Assembly: GCF_021869535.1 (NCBI RefSeq)
Contig: NW_026262679.1
Location: 83,759,143-83,823,142, forward strand
Length of the DNA stretch: 64,000 nt
Reading direction: 5' to 3'
Source: Mytilus californianus
Taxonomy: Eukaryota > Mollusca > Bivalvia > Mytilida > Mytilidae
The translations under genes and the position numbers were made by a program. The notes beneath the pieces were generated by a model that saw nothing but the letters and a program-made list of their open reading frames with translations, searched no databases and was not told the DNA's origin. Position 1 is the first letter of the stretch. Each line of letters begins with the position of its first letter. Positions 1 through 9,892 of this stretch are shown piece after piece.

Positions 1-299
1 CCATCAGGGAATACTATAACACGTATGTACATTTTATTAAATATATCTGCACAAATTGACCCCCTGAAAACGTGAATATGCAAAGAAAGAGAGAAGAGGA
101 TTATCAGAAAAAAAAAAGTGGCTTTTTAAATGTTCATTGATTTTAGGGGCATAAGCTACGATTTGGATTAAAGTCATATGAAACGAGTTTCTTGTAATTA
201 TAATGTTTATATCGACATTATTGAACCAATTCATGCATATATACCAAACTAAGATCAGTATGCACGTTATTAACATTTGTTACTAGAACCAACCTCTTA

Positions 300-870
300 G
301 GATCTGGTCAGGGTCATTGGGTTTATTGTCATGCCTGCAACAAAAGTCCCAGACATAGGGATTACAATCCGGTGGTGGCGGCGACTGCGTGAACTTTTGT
401 ATAAAGCATTATGTTTCAGTAGGTAGAAGACCTAGATGACTCATACCTTGTAGCAGATGCCTTATGTTATGAGGTTTCCGTCTGTCATATGTCCTTTGTC
501 AGTGACCTTAATTTCATGGTTCAGCAACTGCTTGAAATTTTTTGGAGTTTTTTTGTCATGTGAAATTCTCACTTGTTATGTCTGTCTGGCAGGGTTCATC
601 TGACCTTGGCTTCATTCTCATGGTTCAGTAGTCAATGTTAAGTTTTCATGGTTATTTGCGTTTCTCCGATACCGTATAAGCATTAGGTCAACTATATTCG
701 GTGTATGGAATGATTGCATGGTGTTCATGTTGTTTTGCAGAATTCTTCTGACCTTGACCTCATTTTCATGGTTCATTGGTCAATGTTCAATTTTCGTAAT
801 TAGGTCTGTTTCTCAGATACTATAAGCAAAAGTCTAGGTATGAAATTCATTTTTAGGATGGACGAAGAAG
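300..870 (+). repeat. Dispersed repeat with tandem subunits (GGGTTCATCTGACC family)
   Basis: Two diverged subunits about 140 bp apart carry the phrase GCAGGGTTCATCTGACCTTG or a variant, followed by a coding-free stretch with TCATGGTTCA and a run ending in ATACTATAAGCAAAAG. The same phrases return at 19800-20410 and 28000-28865. I recall this family as very common in Mytilus genomes. No ORF of note. The flanks 1-299 and 871-1239 hold nothing I can recognise. Confidence 0.7.
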
Positions 871-1239
871 TCACATGTATATTTGTTTTTTAAGAAATAT
901 TTATATTGTCATTTCAATATATAATTTATTTAATCATTAGCACTGATTGTGTTGTGTCAACCTGCCCCTTTATGATGTTGGCCACGTAGAGAGCACGCGT
1001 GAAGAAACTATATTGTACTGGTATTTTATATGAAGGCACACATGATGCACCTGATTTTATCTTCATTTGTATATCTTGATTATTTCAAAGGTATCGATAA
1101 ATTAACAGGATACAAATTATTCTGTTTTACTGCATGCTATCCTTAAAAAAACTGCTATGGCATCAGCGCATTTCCGTCATGACGCAATTTAAAAACGACT
1201 TCACAAAAACTTCGCAAATATGACGTAATTTATTCTATT

Positions 1240-1465
1240 AAAGGGGAGTCTCGGCCGCTGTCTCATTCAACCCGTGTCACATTCAACCCCGTCTCCCCTA
1301 TGAGGCGCCGTTTTACTATTTATTACCTATTTTCTGAAAATATCAGAAAATAAGAAATAAATGAATGATGGCTCCCTGTGTGTCATTTGAAACATTCAGG
1401 CTCACCAATGAGGCCAAACATCAGGAAATATCTGAAATAATGTTCCCGGTAGACCAATTGTTTTA
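1240..1465 (-). repeat. Short copy of the GGCGCCGTTTTACTATTTATT element
   Basis: Contains ATGAGGCGCCGTTTTAC, then one AAAATATCAGAAAA unit, then GGCTCCCTGTGTGTCA and GGCTCACCAATGAGG. The same order, inverted, forms the outer parts of the element at 4688-5893. This copy lacks both the expanded GATATC array and the TTAA element found there, so it serves as a natural empty site. Ends are not exactly defined. Confidence 0.7.
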
Positions 1466-1480
1466 TAGTGTGGAGTACCA

Positions 1481-2690
1481 CTAAAGTACCACTAAACACG
1501 GTATTGGTCATTATATTGATGACATTGTGTCCCTTGTTACAGAAACAAAATGCTTATACACTTCAAGTTTTATAAACATGAATAAGACTTCAAAGTCTCC
1601 GGAAAACTGCTATTTAATAACAATATTTGAAAAAAATGTTTACACTAATCTTCAGTTTGATCAAACTTATTACGAAATTCAAGACACATGCACTAAAAGA
1701 CAATATATGAAAGATTTTTTTAAAATTATTCCTAAATAAAACATATTTACTCGTGTGTCGTACAATCCGAATTGGCGGGATATGTCGACCTAAGAATTTA
1801 CTACATACTGGAAAATATTTTCAAGATTTAGATACGATGGCTCGATAATATATTCAGGTTCAACTGGCGATATACACGATCTTTTCGCCTTATATATCTA
1901 ATACAATGCATAAACAAGTCTAAATTGAAAACAACGTTCAAACCTAAGATTGCGTTGGATAAAAACCGCAATTTGTATACGTGTGCATGCAAAACAAATT
2001 TCTTGGTAGAGGGGTCTAAATACAGCACAAACAACATTTTCCAAAAGATCAAAAAAGTGAAAAAGTATATTTTAACAAAACACATTTGACTAACAGGTCG
2101 AACAACGGATGTTCTTAACCCCTGCTGACTGCCATTGGCGATTGCCAAATAAACGGATCACAAGATGTAACAAAATTGATCTATATTATTAATTTAATAC
2201 CAAACAGAAAACAATAAACTTGCGGAAAAGATGGTATACCGCAAACATGAGGTGCAAAAATTTGTACACCATATCCGGATTTCGACAATTAATGTCTCTT
2301 CAGTGATGTTAGGAATCGAAACGGTATTTGGAAGACCATATAATTTACCTCAATTTAGGATATACTCTTGAATTTTGAAGAGTCGAAATATATACCCTAC
2401 TAAATTGTACTTACCACTTTTCTCAAAATGAAGTGAACATTTCTTGACAATCCTTTCAATATAAAGACAAACTTTTCCAAAATGAAGGTATTTTAGAGAT
2501 GAAAACGTACATCCAACTTACTGAAACGTTTCATTATTTCACAGAAAAAGCTCATATGTATTTAAAAGGTTTATGGAAGACGCGGTTCATAAGAAATACT
2601 AGCAGTCTCGTAAAAAGACGAAATAGACAAATCTTTTGAAAATACAAGACATGCATTTTTTTTATGTTGTTGTTGGCTTTGAACTAGTTG
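1481..2690. other. Stretch without a recognisable gene
   Basis: Small open frames occur (about 70 codons at 1527-1739 on +, about 106 codons at 1828-2148 on -). They show no domain, signal or splice pattern that I recognise. The region may be decayed mobile-element sequence, because it runs into a retroelement fragment. I assign no function. Confidence 0.4.
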
Positions 2691-2759
2691 TCACTATCAC
2701 ATCTATAATTTGTGTCTTTTTGTTGTTGTTACCCTGCTACGTTTGTTCTTACACTATGT

Positions 2760-3805
2760 TGTAATGTAACACCAGTGTCCCAGGTTAGGGGGATAGTTGA
2801 GCGCTCAAACATGTTTAATCCCGCCACATTCTTTATGTGTCTGTTCCAAGTCCGGGGCCTGCAGTTTAGTGCATTGTCTTGGTTCATAGAATTGAGAATG
2901 GAAATGGGGGGAATATGTCAAAGAGAAAACAACCCGATCAAAGAGCAGACAACAGCCGAAGGCCACCAATGGGTCTTCAACGCAGCGAGAAAATCCCGCA
3001 CCCGGAGATGGTCCTCAGCTGGACCCTAAATAAAATTGTGTACTAGTTCAGTGAAAATGGACGTCACACTAAAACTCCAAAACATATCAATTAACTAAAA
3101 TTAAAAAACATACAAGACTAACAAAGGCCAGAGGCTCCTGACTTGGGACAGGCGGAAAAATGCGGCGGGGTTAGACATGTTTTGTGAATCTCAACCCTCC
3201 CCCTATACCTCTAGCCAACGTAGAATAAAGAAAACCATAGCAATACGCACAGTAAAACTCAGTTTAAAAGAAGTCCAAGTCCGATGTCAGAATAGGTAAC
3301 AAAATAAACTAAGCTAAATGACAATGATACATAAATGAACAAAGGACTACTAGCAGTTACTGACATGCCAGCTCCAGACCTCAACTAAACTGATTGGAAG
3401 ATTATGTCTTCATCATAAGAAAATCAAGTACAATCCCTCCCGTTAGGAGTTTAGTATCATACCATCATAAAATATATGAGAAGAACATAAACCGTATCAT
3501 GCCAACAACTGGTTTTAGAATAAATGTGTTTATTTCCGATGCAAAGACCCTATGAGTGAATCAATATTAATACCAAAATATGCAATCATTAATGACTTAT
3601 TGACAACAGTATCGTAACTACCGGTATATCCTTTCCGAATAGGTCTGTTTAAAGGTTTGGTTAGATTTTGAGGTGAATGCCGACATTTTTGTGCTTTGTA
3701 AAGAATATTTCCATAAAATATTGGATGTGAAATACCTGAACGTATAAGAAGTCTGCATGTTGATTTATATTTACGAATGATGTCTGCCATATTTGTTTTA
3801 CGCAA
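2760..3805 (-). pseudogene. Penelope-like retroelement, 3' part, truncated
   Basis: On the minus strand, 3805-3530 encodes an open C-terminal segment with the motifs IRKYKSTCRLLIRSGISH and YFGINIDSLIGSLHRK. The same segments, in worse condition, follow the WLPKLHK reverse-transcriptase segment in the copies at 36390 and 41775. Below 3530 lies the element's 3' non-coding tail, with the phrases GGCCTTTGTTAGTCTTG and GGTGGCCTTCGGCTG on the minus strand. The catalytic RT core is absent, so this is a 5'-truncated, dead copy. The distal end (2760-2880) blends into another dispersed repeat containing GTGTCCCAGGTTAGG. Confidence 0.7.
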
Positions 3806-3837
3806 ATTGTTTTGCTATAAATCATATAGGCCTTTAG

Positions 3838-4015
3838 CTTTCTAAATTGAGTTGTTTATTTCTTTTTCATATTGGGGCCTTTTATAGGCGACTATATGGT
3901 ATGGGGTTTTCTCATTGTTGAAGGCCGTACGGTTGCTTATAATTGCTTACATCAACTTCATTTGAACTTTGGTGGCTAGTTGTCTCATGGGCTATCATAC
4001 CACATCTCCTTATTT
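3838..4015 (-). repeat. Copy of dispersed repeat R1 (GATGTGGTATGATTGCCAAT family)
   Basis: Read on the minus strand it begins GGAGATGTGGTATGATAG and continues through ACCGTACGGCCTTCAAC and a CCATATAGTCGCCTATAAAAGG-like segment. This is the 5' part of a family (called R1 here) seen about ten times in the window: 10291, 17400, 25745, 28070 (-), 32622, 33803, 38826, 44136 and 59428. Full copies end near AACTACAGGCTCCTGACTT. Non-coding. Confidence 0.75.
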
Positions 4016-4687
4016 TCAAACTTAACAGAACTAACTTACTTACTAAATCCTCAACATAAACAACGGGGAAAAAATGTCACAGAGGGAAAATGGACAAAAA
4101 TTGATTTTGAGACTTTTCGGAAAAGATTTTGTAAAATCACCGTTTTTGTTATATTTGCAATATTTTAAGGGATTTTGTTATTTTTATTGTGAAAGGTTTA
4201 AGTCAAGTTTAGAAGATGATGTGGCAGATTGGATTTAGTATTACACTGAGCAGTTCCAACTCTGTACAATTGTATTCCATGCTGAACTTATTAAATTATA
4301 CATCGCTCTAACCAGAGTCGTCTTTTGTTGCAAGAGCTAGTCCCAGAGTCAGAGTCCTTGCAGACTTGTCGTACTGTTTATTGTGTGTGTGTGGTTCCAG
4401 GCCGACACATTACCCAGTCACAAGATACACCCAGTTTCTATTTGTGACAAAAATATAAAAACAAGATGAACAAAACACTGGGGCTTGATATTTGCAAAAA
4501 CCTGACTGCACAAATCTGTTTCAGAGGAAACCAATAATTTCTAATAAAAGAAGCGAGAACTTACAATTGTTTACTATAAACCTTAAAATAATAAATATGT
4601 GAAACACAAAAAACAAAAAACTTCTTATATTAACTCTGATATATGCTTTCGTATATATTACACGACTGAAACACCAGACTTAATGTA
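4016..4687. other. Intergenic, nothing recognised
   Basis: AT-rich sequence with only short frames (longest 62 codons at 3980-4168). I see no RNA gene, splice-linked exon or repeat family here. Confidence 0.4.
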
Positions 4688-4713
4688 AGGGCTCATTGGT
4701 GAACGTTGATGCT

Positions 4714-5444
4714 TTAAGGTAGCACAATACAAAGATTTTTTTACTTCCAATCTCCAACCTTTAAAATGATGTTACTTTCTTATGACTGCATACAAATTAA
4801 TAAAAGAGGTATATATAGATAGATAAAAGATTAATCTTTTAAATGAATGCAATATTTTTGTTATGCAATCATTATGTAATCAATTATTATGCAATTAATG
4901 GCAAAATCTTGGTCTGTTCACTTGAATGAATTTAGCTCTGACATCTCTATAACTACACAAGAAATTTTAACGTTATCTTAATCAACACAGCAGGAGCTAC
5001 AAAAGGGTGTCTCAAATTATCGCTATCGTATTCCATTCTTTCATAAATCTGTAATTAGTGTAAACATCCTTACCACATAAAAGTAGAGATTATTTGATTA
5101 GGTGTAAAATTTGATCTATACATTCTATCCAAAATCTGAGACACCCTTTTGTAGATAATGGCTCTAGGAACAACAAATTATAAAATCAACCCTCTCGGGG
5201 TATCCATGAAGAAGCTAATTTCAATTGAAAGTGGAAATTTCTTGTAAAATTTTGTAGACACAGTTAAAATTATAATTAATTACATAATTGTTGTATACTA
5301 CTAACATTGCATTAATTTGAAAGAGTAATCTGTTAGCTATCCATAAATACCACTTTTATAAATTTTCAAGCATTATAAAGAAAGTTACAGCATTTTAAAA
5401 CTGGGGAGTTGGAGGTATAAAATCTTTGTATTGTGCTACCTTAA
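4714..5444. mobile_element. TTAA-flanked fold-back MITE
   Basis: The two ends read TTAAGGTAGCACAATACAAA and the reverse complement of this, with inverted similarity continuing for about 75 bp (AATCTCCAACC against GGGGAGTTGGAGG). Inner inverted pairs such as CTACAAAAGGGTGTCTCA (4992) and TGAGACACCCTTTTGTAG (5138) make it a long imperfect hairpin. TTAA at both ends fits the target duplication of piggyBac-type elements (established for that superfamily; the assignment here is inference). There is no transposase frame, so the element is non-autonomous. It is inserted in the host element at 4688-5893. Confidence 0.8.
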
Positions 5445-5464
5445 TTGACGCACAGGGAGCAATC

Positions 5465-5858
5465 GTTGATATTTATTGTTATTTTCTGATATCAAAAAAT
5501 CATTTTTGATATCAGAAAATGTATTTTCTTGATATCAAAATACCGTCAGTAATATTTGATGCCAGAAAATCTATTTTTTGATATCAGAAAATGGATTTCT
5601 TGATATCAAAAAATGATTTTCTGATATCAAAAAATCGAATTTCTGATATCAAGAAATAAAGATTATTTTCTGATATCAAGAAATCGAATTCTTGATATCA
5701 AAAAAGGCAATTTTTGATAGAAAAAATTGAATTCCTGATATCAAGAAATATTTTTTGATATCAAGAAATATTTCCTGATATCAAAAAATCATTTTTTGAT
5801 ATCAGGAATTCAATTTTTTGATATCAAGAAATATTTTTTGATATCAGAAAATAAAGAA
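5465..5858. repeat. Palindromic TGATATCA array
   Basis: About 15 copies of the 8-bp palindrome TGATATCA (containing GATATC) are spaced 12-35 bp apart and separated by A/T-rich linkers of the types AAAAAATC, AGAAAAT and AGAAATA. The related element at 1240 has only one relic (AAATATCA), so the array was expanded in this copy. Each unit can pair with any other. Confidence 0.85.
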
Positions 5859-5893
5859 TAAATAGTAAAACGGCGCCTCATACTCCCCTATTC

Positions 5894-7328
5894 ACAGGGT
5901 TTAAGCAAGTATTCTTAAGGCTTTTGTCACTTTTGCGTTATACGAAACCGACCTTTTTGGGTAACAGCATGTTTAAGGCAGTTGTTACATGGGCTTTAAT
6001 ACATGCAAAAAAACATGTTTAATATGATCTTTCATTTTCTTTTTCAGCAGTTCAGTAGTATATGAATAATTTAAACAATAAAGATTAAAACTAAACAAAC
6101 TGTTATGTTAATAACAATACATATCATATATAAAAAGTAGTTTTTTAACATCTAAAATAGCTACTATTGTTAACATAAAATAGCTACTATTTGCCTGAAA
6201 ATAGACGGCGGCCACCATCTTTTATCTGAATAGCTCTGTTCACTTATGCATTTACTTATTGCTGACTGATATATAAATATTTGATATTTATATGTTATAT
6301 GTAATTTTAGAAACTTGTACCTTTAGAAATTTAAACCTAATTTCTAATGAGAGGTTTCATAGTTAATGTCATTGCGTACGGGAAATCTGGAAGACAATAA
6401 TTCAATAAAAGTACATTTCTAAGGATTTTAATAAAATAATGGATTTTCTTTTGAAAGAAAATATGTGTACCCATGTTTTATATTTAAAGAAAATCTTTGT
6501 ACACATTTTTTATAGTAAATCTTAGCTGTTCAGATATAATATAAAAATTTCTTTTTGATGATGATGGGAGTTTTTAACGACCTTGACTGGCTATACAGCC
6601 CTCGCACGGTCGGCCCTGGCTTGCGCCTTTTTGGGCATTTAAATAATTTGTTTTTACCATAAGGTAATTGAAATTAAGTATCATGAATTTTTATCCGGAT
6701 CATTTTCGTGTCAAATCCGGTCCGCCCTGATAGCTTAGTTATTGTCTTACATTTCCGGCTTCAGAAAAGGAGTTTGTTGTTGTTTTTATTTGTTTACAGT
6801 ATAATTTTTAAGCAATGCCGTGACAGGTATTTGAAATGATTATTTTGTCATCAAAAATTACTAGAAAGCCAAGCTTCAATGTGTTGAAAAAAGACTAGCG
6901 CATTTTCTGTCTCAAGAACGAAGTAGATGGAGTAACGTATAATTTTTTGTCGAGCACCTGTTACTGTCAGAAAACACAGTTCTCTTATGATTATGATTAT
7001 GTGACCTATATTCATACAAGGTAGTAGGAGCCGGGATAAAAATCGCCAAACTCTCCAATTTTTTTACCAAAAAAGATAATGAAATTGAAAGAAGACACTG
7101 ACTAACTTCTAGACTTTTGTTTTGTTTTCGCTTGTCATTTTCAGAAGTTTTTCCCCACCCCCACTTTTAAGTGTACTCCTACATCACTATTATATTGTAC
7201 ATACAGTCAAAGATACCAGGACAGGTGTCATATACATAATTATCCTCCTTTACAATGCAGCCTGCCATGGTCAGTGGTAGAAACTTGTAAAGGCAACCTA
7301 GGCCTTGCACATTATACATACATGTATG
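5894..7328. other. Intergenic, no gene recognised
   Basis: AT-rich DNA. The phrase GTTTTTAACGACCTTGACTGG with CAGCCCTCGCACGGTC (6568-6616) looks like a fragment of another dispersed mussel repeat, from memory. Short overlapping frames near 7179-7519 on both strands have no recognisable domain. Confidence 0.4.
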
Positions 7329-7622
7329 AGGGTAAGAATGCCTTTTACCGTCAGGCTCGGCTACTGTTAACGTCAAATTGGTTACAGTTTTATTGTGATT
7401 CGTCAAAATATCCTTATTGGGATTTGTCACAGGTGTCTCAAATAATTAACGGTTACAGTTGTTATTGGAAAGAATTTATCATGATTCGTCAAAATCAGTC
7501 GATTTTTTTATCGTCATAAAGTAAATGTATATTTTATCGTCATACACCAAAAATTACCGTTAACGTCATTTGGCAAGTTTTTTTACTGTTATTTGTCATG
7601 AAGGTACCCCCATTACGACCCT
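7329..7622 (+). mobile_element. hAT-like MITE with perfect 8-bp target duplication
   Basis: A 294-bp element with ends AGGGTAAGAATGCC and the reverse complement of AGGGTCGTAATGGG. It is flanked on both sides by CATGTATG (7321-7328 and 7623-7630), an exact 8-bp target-site duplication. An 8-bp duplication with short A/G-rich termini is typical of hAT transposons (established); with no transposase present it is a non-autonomous derivative (inference). A second, inverted member is in C1orf43 intron 2 at 10943-11248. Confidence 0.85.
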
Positions 7623-7644
7623 CATGTATGGCTATAATGGGTCG

Positions 7645-8127
7645 CACTAATTAGCAACAAGAAGTGTCAAGACGCGACAAGAAGCGTCAAGAAGCAACAA
7701 GAATAAAAATTTAGCGACAAGAAAATAAATTTAGCATCAAGATATCTAAATAATGATTATTTCAAATAAATAGATATAGAAACATGCACTAAAGTGTGTC
7801 AGTGTGTGGTTTTGTTTTAAATATACACGTATTTTCATTATTTTATGATACAGATATAGAAAATAAACATTTGTCCTTTTGTTCTAGAAAGAGATTTTTT
7901 GGTTATCAAGAATGTGTTTAAATAGATATATTTACAGTTGAATGAATCAATAATATGTAGTCGGCATTGTTAATATATAAAAGGTTCAAACTTAATTATA
8001 AGATAATCGTATCTTTATTTATTTCACTCAAAAGGTCCGATGAGACTTTCTTGTCGCTAAATTTGTCTTCTTGTCGCTAATTTTTTCTTCTTGTCACTAT
8101 TTTTTTTCTTCTTGTCGCTAATTAGTG
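7645..8127. mobile_element. Inverted-repeat element, CACTAATTAGC ends
   Basis: The left end reads CACTAATTAGCAACAAGAAG and the right end is its near-exact reverse complement ending CGCTAATTAGTG. Subterminal direct repeats of AGCGACAAGAAG-like units occur on the left, with their complements on the right (three CTTCTTGTCGCTA-like units at 8055-8127). The middle is AT-rich filler without a frame. I see no convincing target duplication. Confidence 0.7.
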
Positions 8128-8690
8128 AGACTGGTTTTATCACTACCTTATACTACACAGCTGAACACCACCAAATACCAAAAAAAGACCACCAACACTT
8201 TTCAGTGGCAAACATTTCATGCATGTTCAGGACGATAAGCAGTAATTTTGCATAATGCATTCCATTAAGTAACATTGTTTCTACATTATTTTTATGTGAA
8301 CAGACATCTAGCTATTTTGAGAATCAAAATAAGCAGACTTTTCAGGAAGCAAGATTTTTCAGGATTCACATGGTACAAAAATGTATATTATATTTCATTA
8401 CTTACTGTTATGGTCTTTACTTTTCAGTTATTACAAATATAGTTTAAACATTTTATTGAATGTGATATTATAATTAGCACAATAATTAAATGTAATATAA
8501 TTGTTTTATATATATTTGTTAAATTTTGTTTTTATTATAAAAATTAATTAATTATAGAGTTGACTGGGATTATCAAAGATAACTAATTTTGAAGAAGCTG
8601 ATTTAAACTGATCCATGCAAATTTGATGTAATTTACACACTAATTAAGAAGACCATTCGGAACATGTACTGTTCTGAAAATAGCCCTTTT
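8128..8690. other. Intergenic, nothing recognised
   Basis: Very AT-rich sequence with no frame, RNA gene or repeat that I can identify. Confidence 0.4.
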
Positions 8691-8693
8691 ATT

Positions 8694-9735
8694 GTCGAGC
8701 CTTCGACTTTTGTCGAAAAAGCGAGACATAGCGATCCTACATTCCGTCGGCGGCGGCGTCCACAAATATTCACTCTGTGGTTAAAGTTTTTGAAATTTTA
8801 ATAACTTTCTTAAACTATCCTGGATTTCTACCAAACTTGGACAGAAACTTGTTTATGATCATAAGATTATATTCAAAAGTAAATTTTGTAAAAAAAAAAT
8901 TCCAATTTTTCCGTATTTTACTGATAAATGGACTTAGTTTTTTTGCCAGGAAACATTACATTCATTCTGTGGTTAAAGTTTTTGAAATTTTAATAACTTT
9001 CTTAAACTATCCTGGATTTCTACCAAACTTGGACAGAAGCTTGTTTATGATCATAAGATTATATTCAAAAGCAAATTTTGTAAAAAAAAAAATCCATTTT
9101 TTCCGTATTTTACTTATAAATGGACTTAGCTTTTCTGCCAGGAAACATTACAATCACTCTGTGGTTAAAGTTTTTGAAATTTTAATAACTTTCTTAAACT
9201 ATCCTGGATTTCTACCAAACTTGGAAAGAAGCTTGTTTATGATCATAAGATAGTATCCAGAAGTAAATTTTGTAAAAAAAAAATTCCATTTTTTCCGTAT
9301 TTTACTTATAAATGGACTTAGTTTTTCATGCCAGTTAACATTACATTCACTCTGTGGTTAAAGTTTTTAAAATTTTAACAACTTTCTTAAACTATCCTGG
9401 ATTTGTACCATACTTGGACAGAAGCTTGTTTATGATCAAAAGCTAGTATCTAGAAGGAAATTTTGATAAAATTTTGTTCCATTTTTTCCGTATTTTACTT
9501 ATAAATGGACTTAGTTTTTCTTCCAGTCAACATTACATACAGTCTGCAGTTTAAGTTTTTAAAACATTTATTAGATTCATAAATTATCCTGGATTTTTAC
9601 CAAACTTGGACAGAAGCTACTTACAATCAAAAGATAGTATAGAGAGGAATATTTTTTTTTTTTTTCCTCATTTTTGTTGAGCCTGCGATTAACAGCAAAA
9701 GTAGGCGAGACACTGGGTTCCGCGGAACCCTTACG
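8694..9735 (+). repeat. 192-bp tandem array with structured head and tail
   Basis: Units start at 8768, 8960, 9152, 9345 and 9537 (period 192-193 bp; the last is partial). Each contains ATCCTGGATTTCTACCAAAC and GTTTATGATCATAAGAT. The head has TCGAGCCTTCGACTTTTGTC, a small hairpin, then GTCGGCGGCGGCGTCC. The tail has GAGCCTGCGATTAACAGC and the perfect 16-bp palindrome GGGTTCCGCGGAACCC (9715-9730). Because 192 is divisible by 3, a 158-codon frame stays open at 8777-9253. It only repeats the array unit and I do not regard it as a gene. Confidence 0.85.
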
Positions 9736-9892
9736 AATTTTATGTTTTAAGACTGTTCTTTTTGGTTCTCTGGTGATATCTGGTTACTTTTTAAGTGATG
9801 GACTACAACACAGTAACTTAAAAAATAACTGTTATATGTATAATTTTGTAGACCAACCTTAAGATTGTATGTACATGTAGAATGCAGATGAA

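Larger units (their letters stand above)
4688..5893 (-). mobile_element. Host element with GATATC array, interrupted by a TTAA element
   Basis: The outer segments match the short copy at 1240-1465 in inverted orientation: GGGCTCATTGGTGAACG at the left, ACGCACAGGGAGCAATCG after the insertion, and AGTAAAACGGCGCCTCAT at the right end. Without the inserted 731 bp the element is roughly 470 bp, most of it the GATATC array. No coding capacity, and the superfamily is unclear. Confidence 0.65.

Noticed and set aside
1828-2148. 106-codon minus-strand frame
   Set aside because: No domain, and neighbouring frames are equally plausible; probably decayed repeat sequence.
8777-9253. 158-codon open frame
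   Set aside because: It encodes only the translation of 192-bp tandem units; openness follows from the period being a multiple of three.
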